64,000 nucleotides of DNA from contig JAFWRQ010000014.1 of NCBI GenBank assembly GCA_017519865.1, forward strand, positions 141,521 to 205,520. Direction: 5' to 3'. A program made the translations under genes and the position numbers. Shown here piece after piece: positions 16,529 through 26,780 of this stretch. The notes under the pieces are model-generated. The model ran no database searches. It was not told the DNA's origin and saw only the letters and a list, made by a program, of their open reading frames with translations. The DNA comes from Bacteroidales bacterium (GTDB lineage: Bacteria > Bacteroidota > Bacteroidia > Bacteroidales > UBA932). Each line of letters begins with the position of its first letter. Positions within the stretch are counted from its first letter, which is position 1.

Positions 16529-18481
16529 TTATACGTAATCAGGATTCTGTACGAGTCCGTGGTTGGCATCAAGAGCGCGCTGAGGGATGGGATACCACTC
16601 ATACTTGCGGTCACGCTTTGCCGGAAGGTCGTAGCCTGTCTCGGTTGCACGGCCGAAGAACCACCACTGGCCCTGGGTGAACTTGTCGAAGCGGCGCAGG
16701 TCGGTGCGGCGGCGGTGACCCTCGTCGTAGAACTCGAGTCCCCACTCGCTGAGCATGCGGTCCATGTCGAATGCATCGCTGAAGCCTCTGGGAGCCTGGT
16801 CCTTGGCACCTACGAGGGCTTTGCCGGTAGTAGGATGGACACCGGGATTGTTCCAGTCGGCATCGGAGAAGTAACGCTTGCGCACGGAGTTGACCATGTT
16901 CTTGGCCTCGGCGGCGTTGCCTTCGCGAAGGAGACACTCGGCGTAGGTGTAGACGACCTCGGCAAGACGGAATTCGACGACGTCGGGATCGCAGAAGTCA
17001 AAGCCGGAGTTGGTGGTATAGTAAGGGTACTTGGCGGTACGCAGACCGGAGTTGGTCTCGCCCCAGCGGGGATTCTCGACGACCTCGACAGGGTGGTTGC
17101 CCTTACCCTGGAAGTTGCCCACCTGGTCGACATAGACGAGACCCATTCCGTTGCGGTCGGCGTCGGCCATCTGGACATCACCTGTGCCGTAGTGTTCACG
17201 CATGACGCCCTCGAGGAACATTCCACCCCAGTTGCCGCTGTCGTCTCCATAAGGAGGAAGCAGACGGATGTCACGAGGGTCGAAACGCTCGTGGACGGCG
17301 CCGAGTTTGTCGTTGTAGGGAGCGTCGAGGAAGCACTTGGCGAGTTCCTTGTCGTACATCTCCTTGATCACGCGGGCTTCATAGATGGGAGTGATGCTCT
17401 TGATGGTGCCGTTGCTGCGATAGGTGGTGTCGGCTCCGACCTGGACGTTCTCGACGCACTGGGCGTAGAAGTCGCTGCTGTTGTCGAAGGAAGGAGTAGT
17501 ACAGGTGCAGTTCCAACCGGCGTGGCGCTGGGTGGTATCGAAGTAATTCATGAAGACGTAACTCATGAACGGGCCGTTGCGCATGTTGGTGGACTTCTTG
17601 TTGTAGATCAGGTCGCTTGAGAAGGCGAAGATGATTTCAGGGCAGTTCGTATCGTTGTTGTATGAATAGATGTCCTGATACTTGTCCACGATGCGGTAGG
17701 AACCGTACTTGCCGTCAAGGATCTCCTTAGCGAGGTTCTTGCACTCGGAGAAGCGGGCGGTGCCGGTGAAGATCTCGGAGTTGAGCAGGATGCGCATCTT
17801 CAGTACGCGGTTGAAAGCCTGGTTCACACGGTTGACCGAACCTCCGACAGGGAGGGCGGAGAGAGTCTCGTCGAGCTCCTGCTCCATCCAGTCGCAGACT
17901 TTCTTGCAACCCTCCTCGAAGGTGGTGCCTGCGCAGGCGCTCTCGGGAAGGATGCTGGTGTCGGTGCTGGTGGTCAGCGGAATGACGCCGCCGAAGACCT
18001 CGAACACGTTGTAGTAGCAGTACACGCGGAAGGCGCGGACCTCCGCTATGTACGACTCCTTCTTCTGTTCGGTGATGCCGATCGAGGAGGCCTCGATGCT
18101 GGAGAGGTCGTCTATGAAGTTGTTGCAGAGGCCGATGGCGGTCCAGGCACCGTTCCAGATACGGTTGACGTAGTTGGAGAGCGGAGTCCAGGTATGGGTG
18201 GAAAGGACGAACTTGTCACCGGAGTCCCAGCCCCAGCTGCCGCCGTTCCAGGATCGCCAGGCGATCTGGTCGGCGGAGAGCTCCTGGGCATACCAGTAGA
18301 GCTCGGAGAGGTCTCCCTGCTCCTGCGCATAGATATTGGCGATGACCTGCTTGACGGCGGACTCGTCCGAGAAGTAGTTACCGGCGTCGAGTAGGGTGAA
18401 AGGATGCTCCTCCATGTCGAAACAGCTTGTTGCGGCAAGTCCGGCAATCAGTACGGAAAGGATAATTCTTATCTTTTTCAT
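16529..18481 (-). CDS. SusD/RagB family glycan-binding lipoprotein
   Basis: About 650 residues from the MKKIRI start (the frame also opens 18 bp upstream). Lipobox ATSC is followed by FDMEEHPFTLLD, the usual SusD N-terminus. The helical SusD core is visible (RAFRVYCYYNVFEVFGGVIPLTT, shortened here to RVYCYYNVFEVFGG), and the C-terminus has the usual WYPIPQRALDANHGLVQNP-type ending. It pairs with the SusC-like receptor 36 bp upstream and would sit on the cell surface as the lid that captures the glucan. No truncation seen. Confidence 0.93.
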   Translation of the reverse strand: MKKIRIILSVLIAGLAATSCFDMEEHPFTLLDAGNYFSDESAVKQVIANIYAQEQGDLSELYWYAQELSADQIAWRSWNGGSWGWDSGDKFVLSTHTWTPLSNYVNRIWNGAWTAIGLCNNFIDDLSSIEASSIGITEQKKESYIAEVRAFRVYCYYNVFEVFGGVIPLTTSTDTSILPESACAGTTFEEGCKKVCDWMEQELDETLSALPVGGSVNRVNQAFNRVLKMRILLNSEIFTGTARFSECKNLAKEILDGKYGSYRIVDKYQDIYSYNNDTNCPEIIFAFSSDLIYNKKSTNMRNGPFMSYVFMNYFDTTQRHAGWNCTCTTPSFDNSSDFYAQCVENVQVGADTTYRSNGTIKSITPIYEARVIKEMYDKELAKCFLDAPYNDKLGAVHERFDPRDIRLLPPYGDDSGNWGGMFLEGVMREHYGTGDVQMADADRNGMGLVYVDQVGNFQGKGNHPVEVVENPRWGETNSGLRTAKYPYYTTNSGFDFCDPDVVEFRLAEVVYTYAECLLREGNAAEAKNMVNSVRKRYFSDADWNNPGVHPTTGKALVGAKDQAPRGFSDAFDMDRMLSEWGLEFYDEGHRRRTDLRRFDKFTQGQWWFFGRATETGYDLPAKRDRKYEWYPIPQRALDANHGLVQNPDYV

Positions 18482-18517
18482 TTTGTTTTCGCTTAACATT
18501 GTTTCACGTGTGGCAGA

Positions 18518-21472
18518 TTAGAACTGAGCGGTGACGCCGAGGGTGATTCTCGAAGCGTAGAGGGAGGTCGAGCCAGAGATACCCGGCTCCAGTCCGATGG
18601 AGCTCACGGTGGACGGGTCGACGCCGGTGAAACCTGTGAGGGTCAGCAGGTTAGTGGCGGCCAGATAGAGATAAAGGCTCTCAAAATTCAATTTGTTCTG
18701 CTTGAAGCGGAAGTTCTTTCCGACGGAGACGCGCTCGATCTTGAACCAGTCTCCCTTCTCGAGGAAGAAGGAGTTGAGATAGTTGTTGTCTGCGGTTAGG
18801 TACGGATACTTCTCATAAGCGCTCTTGAGGAGGTTCTCGGCGGAGACGCCGGGATAGCCGTAGGACTGGAGCTGGTTGTTCCAGATGTCCATGCCGGCAA
18901 GACCGCGGCCGTTGATGGAGAGATCCCAAGTCTTATAGTTGAGAGTGAAGTTCAGGGAGAAGCTGTGTTTCGGGAGGGTGTTGCCGATGAAGACCTTGTC
19001 GTCATCCTTCACGCCAGTCTTGGTGGCAGTGCCGCCGTCAGCGGTCTCGTGGAGGAGCTGTCCGTCATCGGTATAGCCGGCATACTTGAAGCCACGGAGG
19101 CTACCGATACGGGTGTTTTCATACAGACGGAAACGGGTATCGGAAGAACCCAGACCGCCGGCGGAGCCGAGGTCGACCCAGGATGCTGCGTATACGTCAT
19201 TGCCGATGCTTACCAGGCGGGCATCGCTGAAGGAGTAGGTGCCGCCGATGCTGTAGCGAAGGTCCTTGGTGATGTTGTCCCGCCAGTTCAAGGCGAGTTC
19301 GACACCCTTGTTGGAGGTGGAACCGAGGTTCAGCTGGATGGTGGAATACACGTACGGAGGCTGAGGAGCGGTGTAGGTGTAGAGGAGGTCCTCGGAACGG
19401 CGGTCGAAGTACTCGAGGCTACCGGTGAGGCGGCGCTTGAAGAGTTCGAAGTCGAAGCCGTAGTCGTACACGACGGCGGTCTCCCAACCGAGGTTCGGGT
19501 TGGCGTTACGGTTGATTCCGTATCCCGGGACCCATTCGCCGTCCATAAAGTAGTTGGAGCCCTTGGAGGCGTAGGTGGAAAGGGAGGCGTAGTCGGAGCC
19601 GGCGTTACGACCGGTCACACCGTAGGATGCACGGAACCTGAGCTCGTCCAGCCAGCCTCTGGTGCCCTGCATGAACGGCATGTTGGAGATGGTCCAGGCT
19701 GCGGAGACGGCGGGGAAGTAACCGTACTTTTTGTTCTTTCCAAACTTGGAACTTCCTTCGTAACGGAGGGATGCGGTAGCGGTAAAGAGGTTCTTCCAGC
19801 TGTAGGTAACACGGCCGAAGACGCCGGCAATCTTATTGAAGCCCTTGCCGGAACTCATTGAGGCCTGACCGTCCTTGAGGTAGGTACCAGAACCGATGTT
19901 GTACCACAGGAACTGGTCGTACTGGAAGTCGCGGTTGGTCATGTTCATGCTCTCGTTTACCGAGTCGTTGTAGGAGTAGCCGCCAACAGCCTTGATGGTG
20001 TGGTCTCCCTGTTGGAAATTGTAGTTGACCAGCCATTCGAAGCTCTTGCTGAGGGAGTTGTTGCTGCCCAGGGAAGCGGAGCCTGCCCAGTTGTTCCACA
20101 TCTGTGCGGTCTGCATCGTGGAAGGAGTATAGGAGTGGCTGTAGCTGGAATTGTAGCGGAAGGAAGCGTTTGCGTTGGTGGTGAGCAGGTGGTAAGCGTT
20201 CTGGAAGATCTTGACTTTGATGTCCTGCTGGAAGGTCAGGCTCGTGGAGTGGCTCTTGTTGATGGGGACCATCAAGTTTTCCACGGAGTTGGTGGAGCCT
20301 GTGGAGGAAGTCGGCCAGTAGTAGCCTGTAGGGGTGCTCTCGTCGTAGACCGGGACGGTCGGGTTGGAGAACGGTGTACCCGCAAAGGAGGCGCTGTTGC
20401 CCTCGCTGACGTTAGCGCGGATGTTGGCGACGGTGCTGGACTCGATGATGTCGTTGAGCATCTTCTGGTTCATCTGGAAGCGCGCACTATAGCTCTGGGA
20501 ATCGCTGTTCTTGGTGAGAGCGTTGTTGTCGGTATAGGTCAGGGCCAGGCTGTAGTTGCTCTTTGCGGTGGATCCGGCAAGGGTGATGTGCTGGTTGAGG
20601 TCATAGTAAGGCTTGTCGTTCTTGAGTGCCTTGTAATAAGCATTCTCGATACGGTTGCCGTAGTCGGCCTTACCACGGGTCTCATTGAGTTCGAGCCACT
20701 CGTCCAGGCTGAAGGTCTCGGGGAACTTGTGGAGAACCTGCGTAGCGACATAGGAATCATAGGTCACACGCACGCGACCAGCTGTGCCGGAACCTTTCTT
20801 GGTGGTGACGAGGATGACGCCGTTTGCACCGCGGGTACCGTAGATGGCGGCGGAAGCGCCGTCCTTAAGGACCGAGATGGACTCGATGTCCTGGGTAGCG
20901 ACATCACTGAGAGAACCACCGATGATACCGTCGACGACGATGAGCGGGGAGTTGCCGCCGTTGATGGATGTGGCACCGCGGATCTGGTAGCCGGAGGCAT
21001 TACCGCTGGCGTTAGTGTCGATATTAAGGCCGGCGACCTTACCGACGACGAGGGTCATGGCGTTGGGAGCAGCCTTATTGAAGTCTTCGGCTCTAACGCT
21101 CACGACAGATGAGGAGATCTCCTTCTTGTTCAAGGTACCGTAACCGACGACTACGGTCTCGTCAATCATTTCGGTATCTTCCTGGAGGGTAAGTCTCGAG
21201 GGAACCTCGGAAGCGACGAACGTGACCGTCTGGTATCCGATGCAACTGATCTCGATGGTGGAGCGGGCGCTGGAAACACGGAGGGAATACTCTCCGTCTG
21301 TACCTGTCGCCGTACCGTTCGTGGTGCCGCGCTCGATGACCGAGGCGCCAACCACAGGGCCGAATGCGTCGGAAATGACACCACGGACTTCATATCCGTT
21401 CTGGGCGGACATGTGGACGGACGCGGCAAGGAAAACTGCCACGCCCGTTAGGAAAGCCAGTAAATTCTTCAT
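18518..21472 (-). CDS. SusC/RagA family TonB-dependent outer-membrane receptor
   Basis: 984 residues and complete. Signal peptide, then a carboxypeptidase-like regulatory beta-sandwich (VRGVISDAFGPVVGASV), a TonB-box region before VVVGYGT, the plug domain with PLIVVDGIIGG and SVLKDGASAAIYGTRGANGV, and a beta-barrel ending in aromatic Phe (LGVTAQF). ELRFRASYGVTG is the conserved barrel motif that is broken in the neighbouring paralog. It has its own promoter region with a palindromic operator and is separated from the upstream SusCD pair by a terminator. It should import the glucan fragments digested by the downstream enzymes. Confidence 0.95.
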   Translation of the reverse strand: MKNLLAFLTGVAVFLAASVHMSAQNGYEVRGVISDAFGPVVGASVIERGTTNGTATGTDGEYSLRVSSARSTIEISCIGYQTVTFVASEVPSRLTLQEDTEMIDETVVVGYGTLNKKEISSSVVSVRAEDFNKAAPNAMTLVVGKVAGLNIDTNASGNASGYQIRGATSINGGNSPLIVVDGIIGGSLSDVATQDIESISVLKDGASAAIYGTRGANGVILVTTKKGSGTAGRVRVTYDSYVATQVLHKFPETFSLDEWLELNETRGKADYGNRIENAYYKALKNDKPYYDLNQHITLAGSTAKSNYSLALTYTDNNALTKNSDSQSYSARFQMNQKMLNDIIESSTVANIRANVSEGNSASFAGTPFSNPTVPVYDESTPTGYYWPTSSTGSTNSVENLMVPINKSHSTSLTFQQDIKVKIFQNAYHLLTTNANASFRYNSSYSHSYTPSTMQTAQMWNNWAGSASLGSNNSLSKSFEWLVNYNFQQGDHTIKAVGGYSYNDSVNESMNMTNRDFQYDQFLWYNIGSGTYLKDGQASMSSGKGFNKIAGVFGRVTYSWKNLFTATASLRYEGSSKFGKNKKYGYFPAVSAAWTISNMPFMQGTRGWLDELRFRASYGVTGRNAGSDYASLSTYASKGSNYFMDGEWVPGYGINRNANPNLGWETAVVYDYGFDFELFKRRLTGSLEYFDRRSEDLLYTYTAPQPPYVYSTIQLNLGSTSNKGVELALNWRDNITKDLRYSIGGTYSFSDARLVSIGNDVYAASWVDLGSAGGLGSSDTRFRLYENTRIGSLRGFKYAGYTDDGQLLHETADGGTATKTGVKDDDKVFIGNTLPKHSFSLNFTLNYKTWDLSINGRGLAGMDIWNNQLQSYGYPGVSAENLLKSAYEKYPYLTADNNYLNSFFLEKGDWFKIERVSVGKNFRFKQNKLNFESLYLYLAATNLLTLTGFTGVDPSTVSSIGLEPGISGSTSLYASRITLGVTAQF

Positions 21473-21502
21473 GTGGATTTAGTTAATAAGTGTGTTTGAA
21501 CG

Positions 21503-21533
21503 TAAAAGTAGTCGGACGTTACCATTATAAATA
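21503..21533 (-). promoter_or_regulatory. Candidate Bacteroidetes promoter for the intact susC gene
   Basis: On the minus strand TACTTTTA matches the TAnnTTTG -7 element at seven of eight positions, about 31 nt before the ATG. An AT-rich stretch (TATTT) lies about 18-19 nt upstream in the -33 position but is a poor match to TTTG. A weak -33 suits an activated or repressed gene. Confidence 0.4.
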
Positions 21534-21545
21534 TGAAACGTTTCA
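21534..21545. promoter_or_regulatory. Perfect palindrome TGAAACGTTTCA, LacI-type operator candidate
   Basis: Twelve-base perfect palindrome with a central CpG, the form typical of LacI/GalR-family operators. It abuts the -33 region of the intact susC promoter, where a bound repressor would block RNA polymerase. No LacI-family gene is in this window, so the regulator would be encoded elsewhere. Confidence 0.55.
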
Positions 21546-21603
21546 GTTTTTGGTGTGAGCGGTTAATAAATTGGCGTGAGCAGCATTTGCCCTATTTGAT
21601 ATG

Positions 21604-21638
21604 TGAAAAAAATGACCGGCGCAGAGGCGTCGGCCATT
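21604..21638 (-). terminator. Intrinsic terminator after the second susD
   Basis: Minus-strand hairpin AATGGCCGACGC / GCGCCGGTCATT with one G-T pair and one mismatch, followed by a run of seven T residues. It lies 24 bp past the susD stop codon and separates this transcript from the next susCD promoter. Confidence 0.8.
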
Positions 21639-21661
21639 CATTGTATATGACAGGTTGAGGG

Positions 21662-23491
21662 TTACTCTTTCCAGCCCGGGTTCTGAGGCATGCCGTCAGA
21701 CTCGGAGTTGAGGTCGATGTAGGTCTGCGGGATAGGCCAGAGATTCCACTCGATCTCGCCGGAGAAGTCTGCCCAGCGCCTGTATTCCCAACCCACAGGG
21801 GTGTTGGCACGTGCAGAGTACATGCCATAGTCGTAGATCCTGTGCTTCCACTCCGAAGGTTTCATCCTCAGGAAGGTTGCCCAGCGAAACTCTTCGTACA
21901 GAAGTTCGCGTGCCCTCTCGTCGAGGATGATGTCGATGTCGATCGTCGTGAAAGGAGTGGCCTGGGCACGGTTGCGTACGATGTTGATGGCCTGGAGGGC
22001 ACCGGCTGTATCGCCGCCGCGGTACTTCGCCTCTGCGAGGAGAAGCGCCGCCTCGGCGCTGCGCGCCGCATACTGATGCCTGTAGAAATACACATACGGA
22101 CCTGCCGAAGTCGGCTGCTGGGTGTCATAGTCCCAGGCATCGAAAGGAGTCTCCTTGTAGAAGATCGGGAAGATGGTCGTGGCCCTGTTGGGGTCGGTAC
22201 TGTCGGTCTCGTCCCAACCGACCTTCTGCTCATAGAGTGAGTGGTTCGGGTCGGTGCAGATGAACTTGGTCCTGACGGTGACATCCTCCACGTAGCGCAT
22301 GTCGTACTCGGACCCGTTATTGTTGGCGGGCTCCCAGTTGAAGTAGCAGGCATAGTTGGTCGGGCAATACTGTGCCCATCCGGTACCACCGTTGATGGCG
22401 GGATAGGTCTTGCCACCGTACTTAGCCGAAACGGTCGCCCAAGGACCGGCGGCGGCGCCGGACTCGACAAACTGCTTCCTCCAGACACGGCTCTTCAGTG
22501 ACGGGGAGAGGCCGTAGTTGTTGAAGCGCCTTCCACCGTTCAGGGCGTAGGCTGCGTAGTCGGGAGCGGACTCCATAACCCAGACAGCCTCAGTGTTCTC
22601 GGGACGGATGACGTTGGCGGACACGAACAGGTCACTGTAGACATTTCCGTCAGGGAAAGCATTGGGGATACCGAAGTTCTCGCCGGAGGCGCCGGGGAGA
22701 CGGACGCCGAACCTCTCGGTCATCAGAGGACGGTTGGTAAGGACCTCCTGAGCGTACTTCGCGGAGTTTTCGAAGTCGGCCTTGCTGTCGTTCTCCTCGA
22801 CACCGAGCCCGAGGTAGGCCTCGGAGAGGAAGAATGCTGCTGCCCACTTGCTGGCGCGTCCGCTCTCGTTTTGCGCAAGCGAAGCCGGGAGTTTGTCGTA
22901 TGCTGCCTTCAGATCGGTGATGGCGGCGTTGTAGGTCTCGACGCGTGATGCGCGGGTGTAGCCGAAGTTAGGGGTCTCGGAGTATTCGAGCACGAGCGGC
23001 ACACCGCCGTAGAGCTCGGCGAGACGCAGGTAGCAGACGCCGCGCAGGAACAGGGCCTCGGCATTTGCACGCGCCTTCGTGGCCTCGCTGTCCCATTCGA
23101 CGTTGTCGAGCTGGCTGATGGCGAGGTTGGAATAGGAGATGATCTTATAGAACTTGTCCCAGAAGTCCTTCGGAAGGCTCTTGTCGGTGGACCAGGCACC
23201 CTTGATGTTGCTGAAGTGCTCACCGGCACCAAGCTGATACTTGCCGTCGAAGATATCGGTACCTGCGGTCTTGCGGAAACGCACACCCATACCGGAGCCG
23301 TTCGGGAAATAGAGCTCGCTCATATCATAATACCCGGTATAGATGGTATTCAATAACTGGTCGCTGGACTCGAATGCGTTGAGGATAGTGACGCGGTCCT
23401 TGACCTTTTCGGTCAGGAACTCCTCGTCCGACATACATCCGGAGACGATGGAAGCAACCAGGGCTAATGTCAATATAATAAACTTCTTCAT
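21662..23491 (-). CDS. SusD/RagB family lipoprotein (second pair)
   Basis: 609 residues, lipobox VSGC with Cys19. The SusD helical core is present (LFLRGVCYLRLAELYGGVPLV), and the ending WPIPQTYIDLNSESDGMPQN is typical. It lies 18 bp downstream of a SusC gene that has an in-frame stop; if that SusC is dead, this lipoprotein has lost its cognate transporter. The last 57 nt are nearly identical (53 of 57) to a relic at 26686-26742, showing that another copy of this gene once existed upstream. Confidence 0.93.
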   Translation of the reverse strand: MKKFIILTLALVASIVSGCMSDEEFLTEKVKDRVTILNAFESSDQLLNTIYTGYYDMSELYFPNGSGMGVRFRKTAGTDIFDGKYQLGAGEHFSNIKGAWSTDKSLPKDFWDKFYKIISYSNLAISQLDNVEWDSEATKARANAEALFLRGVCYLRLAELYGGVPLVLEYSETPNFGYTRASRVETYNAAITDLKAAYDKLPASLAQNESGRASKWAAAFFLSEAYLGLGVEENDSKADFENSAKYAQEVLTNRPLMTERFGVRLPGASGENFGIPNAFPDGNVYSDLFVSANVIRPENTEAVWVMESAPDYAAYALNGGRRFNNYGLSPSLKSRVWRKQFVESGAAAGPWATVSAKYGGKTYPAINGGTGWAQYCPTNYACYFNWEPANNNGSEYDMRYVEDVTVRTKFICTDPNHSLYEQKVGWDETDSTDPNRATTIFPIFYKETPFDAWDYDTQQPTSAGPYVYFYRHQYAARSAEAALLLAEAKYRGGDTAGALQAINIVRNRAQATPFTTIDIDIILDERARELLYEEFRWATFLRMKPSEWKHRIYDYGMYSARANTPVGWEYRRWADFSGEIEWNLWPIPQTYIDLNSESDGMPQNPGWKE

Positions 23492-23509
23492 TGTCTTAGG
23501 ATTTAAGGG

Positions 23510-26500
23510 TTAGAATGTAACGTTCAGGCCAAGGGTGAAGGCGCGGGGCATACCGACCGAATAGCCATTGGACATTTCGGGGTCGGCCATACGCCACTTG
23601 GGGGCGACATAGAAGAGATTCCTTCCGGAGAGGGTGACCCTTGCATTGGCAAGACCGACAGCCTGGGCCAGCGCCCTCATATTGTACGAGAGGGAAAGGT
23701 CCTGGAGACGGACATATCCGTAAGGATTGAAGATGACATATTTGCTCTCGTTGTACGTTGCGTGCGGGCAGTCCGTATCGGTACGTCCGGGATAGTAGAA
23801 CGGGATGTCGAGGGCGTTGCCTTCGGTGGTGTTGAAGGTCCTGTAGGCGAAAGTGTTGTCACGCAGTCCGTAACCGTTGCCGCTGAAGATGCCCTGGAAG
23901 AGGAAGTAGAGCTGGAGGTTCTTGTAACGGAAGGTATTGGCCCAGGAAAGGCGGAAATTCTCGTCCGTGGAACCCATGATCTGCTTGTCGCTGGCTCCGG
24001 GGTTCTCGGTCAGACTGCCGTCTGCAGCGTAGAATACGGCCTCGCCGGGCTTGGCAAGGCTGCCGTCCTGGTCGATGTATGCTACTTTGTAGTTGTAAAT
24101 GACGTTGATCGGGTGTCCAAGGAAGAGACCGTTGGCGATGTCGTCCTGACCGTCACCGTAGAGGTCGACGATCTTGTTCCTGTTAAGGGTGAAGATGAAG
24201 TCGGAGTTCCAGGTGAAGTCGCGGGTCTTGACGGGAACGACGGTGGCGTTGATCTCGATACCCTTGTTGTCGACCTGGCCCATCGTGGCCTTTTGGCTGG
24301 TGATACCGGCCGTCATGACGGGGATGGTCCTGTTGAAGATCTGGTCCGTAGTCTTGGAATAATATGCATTCAGGTCGAAGTGGACCCTTCCCTTGAGGAA
24401 GTCGCCTTCAATACCCGCATTCCAGGCTGCGGTGGTCTGCCAGCCGAGTGCAGGGTTGCCGAGGGCGCTGATCTTCTGTCCCCAATGGACTGTCTCGTTG
24501 GAGTAGAACGGGATGCCTCCGTCTTTGGCGAGGGAGATGGTGGAGAGGGTTCCGTAAGGGCTGAGCGTCTGTGCACCGTTCTTGCCTCAGGAAGCCTTGA
24601 GTTTGAGTACGTCGATCCAGCCGACGTTCTTCATGAACGGCTCGTTGGAGATGGTCCAGGCGGCACCGAAAGCCGGGAAGTTACCCCACTTAGACTCTGC
24701 TCCGAAGACGGAGCTGCCGTCCCTGCGGATTGAGGCGTTGAGGTGGTAAGTGTCCTTATATGACCACATTGCGCGGGCGAGATAGCCGATGTCGGTGTGG
24801 AGCGAGTAGCTGGGGCTGGAGAAGTCCTTGGTGTCGGCGTTGGAAAGGCCGTGCCATCCGAGGAGGGTGTTGCCGGCAGCGGTGAAGCTGTTACCGTTCA
24901 TAGAGTAGCTGGAGGACTGGTCGCTGTCGCGGGTGTACACGAGCGAAGCGCTGAGATAGTGGTCGCCGAACTGGTGGGCATAGGAAAGGATGTTGTCTAT
25001 GACCCAGTTCTGCCTCTTGCTCTCGGAGATGGAACCGTTGGCATCCTTGAGGCTGAAGTACTCGGGGTTCTGACCTACGCCTTCGATGTCCATTTCGCCG
25101 AGCAGCTGCACGTAGTAGTTCTCGTGCCTGAAGCTCTTGTTGTTGGTGTTGCGCTCGCCATAGGAGGCATTTACGCGGAAATTGAGACCTTCGACCCAGG
25201 GGATGTTGATCTGGATGTGTCCGCCGAGGTTGAGGTTATTGTAGCGGTTCTCACGCTCTCCGCCGTACTCGACTGGCCACAGGGGGTTGTACCTCGAAGG
25301 GGAGATACCGTCGGTATAGAAACGGAGGCTTCCGTCGGGCAGATAAGGCATTGCGTAAGGGGAAAGGCAGTAGAGGTCGTAGCGTACGGAAGCCTGGTTG
25401 CCGTCGCTGAGCGTGTTGGTGAAAGCCGTGTTGACGCCGACCTCGATCAGCTTGGAGATGTTGGTGGTGAGGTCCACGGACACGTTGTTGCGCGTGAAGT
25501 GGTCGCCGATGATGTAACCTCTCTGGTTGGTGCGGCCGAGACTCACGAAATAGTTGGAGTTGGCGGTGCGGCCGGAGAAGTTGAGGTTATAGTTCTGGTT
25601 CCATCCGGTCTGGAGGCACATGTCGTACCAGTCGGTGACGATACCGGCTTTGTACTGCTGCTCCTCCATATAAGTCATGAAACTGAGGTCGGAGAAATCC
25701 GTCCTGCCGGCGCGGGCATTCCTGAAGATGATGTATTCGTCAGGATCCAGCACCTTGGGAATGTAGGTAGGATTGGAAATCTGCTGTGTGGTACTGAAGG
25801 TGATGGTCGGCTTGCCTTCCTGGCCCTTCTTGGTCGTGACCATAATGACGCCGTTGGCGGCCTTCGATCCGTAGGCGGCGAGGGAAGTCGCGTCCTTGAG
25901 GACGCTGACCTGCTCGATGGAGTTGGGGTCGATATCCTCGATGTTACCGGGGAATATGACACCGTTGAGGACAATGAGAGGTGATGAAGAGGTTGAGCCG
26001 ATGGACTTCCTACCGCGCACGAGGATGCTGGAATTCTGTCCGACAGTACTCTTTTCCGCTCCGATAACGACGCCGGAGAGGCGTCCGCGGAGAAGGTCGG
26101 AAGTGGTCTGGAGGCCCATGTCGGCCACGGGCGAGTCGGCCAGCTTCACGACATCAACCGATCCTGTGAAGTTCTTGGCGCGTGTGGTACCGTAACCGAT
26201 AACGACCACGTCGTCAAGGAGTTCCTGGGAGATGGTGAGGGGAATTGTGAGTTCAGTCCGTCCGTTCAAGGGAACTTCGACTTCGTCGTAACCTACGCTC
26301 GACACGACCAGGATGGCGTTCGGCGCACAATTGAGAAGGAACCGGCCGTCGTTGTCCGTGGCGACTCCGTTGGTGGTTCCTTTTACCATTACCGCGGCAC
26401 CGATGACTCCCTGGCCGGATTCATCGACGACTGTGCCGCGCACGCTGCGTGTCTGGGCGGGCAGGTTCCAGGAGAGGAAAAGCCCGATAATGGACACACA

Positions 26501-26524
26501 GAAAAAAGACAGTGCTCTTTTCAT
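23510..26524 (-). pseudogene. SusC/RagA family receptor interrupted by one in-frame TGA
   Basis: A SusC-like reading frame of about 1,004 codons, complete from signal peptide (MKRALSFFCVSIIGLF) through CPD-like domain, plug (PLIVLNGVIFPGN, SVLKDATSLAAYGSKAANGV) to the barrel end LGLNVTF. Codon TGA at 24587-24589 splits it after LKAS and before GKNGAQTLSPYG. The frame is the same on both sides, so this is a nonsense change and not a frameshift. Family members commonly have Trp or Tyr here (ASWG or ASYG); TGG to TGA is a single G-to-A change. Other genes in the window terminate at TGA, so it is not a sense codon in general. Either a recent pseudogene, a strain variant, or a base error. The start may also be 9 bp upstream. 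Confidence 0.85.
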
Positions 26525-26633
26525 AAAACACATAAATACAATTGGTTATAAAAGTGGTTGGTCGCTGTAATCGCTGATTCCCGGGTGGTCAGTTCCGGCT
26601 ATGACAGAGTGTCATTAAAGGGCTTAGTGAAGG

Positions 26634-26664
26634 TAAATATACAGAAAACTTTCTTTTGGTAAAA
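26634..26664 (-). promoter_or_regulatory. Candidate promoter for the interrupted susC gene
   Basis: Minus strand TTTT, 19 nt, TATATTTA: close to the Bacteroides -33/-7 form. It predicts a leader of about 100 nt before the start codon. It lies directly downstream of the susD relic, so it survived the rearrangement that removed the upstream copy. Confidence 0.5.
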
Positions 26665-26685
26665 GTGAATGCCCAGAAAAATCAC

Positions 26686-26745
26686 TTATTCTTTCCAACC
26701 GGGGTTCTGCGGCATGCCGTCAGACTCGGAGTTGAGGTCGATCAT
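26686..26745 (-). pseudogene. 3'-terminal relic of a SusD gene
   Basis: Minus-strand codons read IDLNSESDGMPQNPGWKE followed by TAA. Of the last 57 nt, 53 match the end of the intact susD at 21662. Homology stops abruptly upstream of the Ile codon. The relic lies between the GntP gene and the susC promoter and is all that remains of a third SusD copy, or of a duplicated end left by recombination. Confidence 0.85.
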
Positions 26746-26780
26746 CGTGTTGCGGTATGTTGACATCCGCGGCGGGTAGC

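Noticed and set aside
24317-24586. Separate second SusC gene starting at 24316
   Set aside because: The sequence between the TGA and that Met continues the SusC barrel in the same frame, so it is one gene with an internal stop.
24587-24589. General reassignment of TGA to a sense codon
   Set aside because: Many intact genes here (for example at 7037, 11041, 36051, 38714, 53656) end at TGA at the expected family C-terminus.
26641-26780. Complete small gene upstream of the GntP gene
   Set aside because: The minus-strand coding signal is limited to the last 19 codons of a susD; no start or upstream coding pattern.
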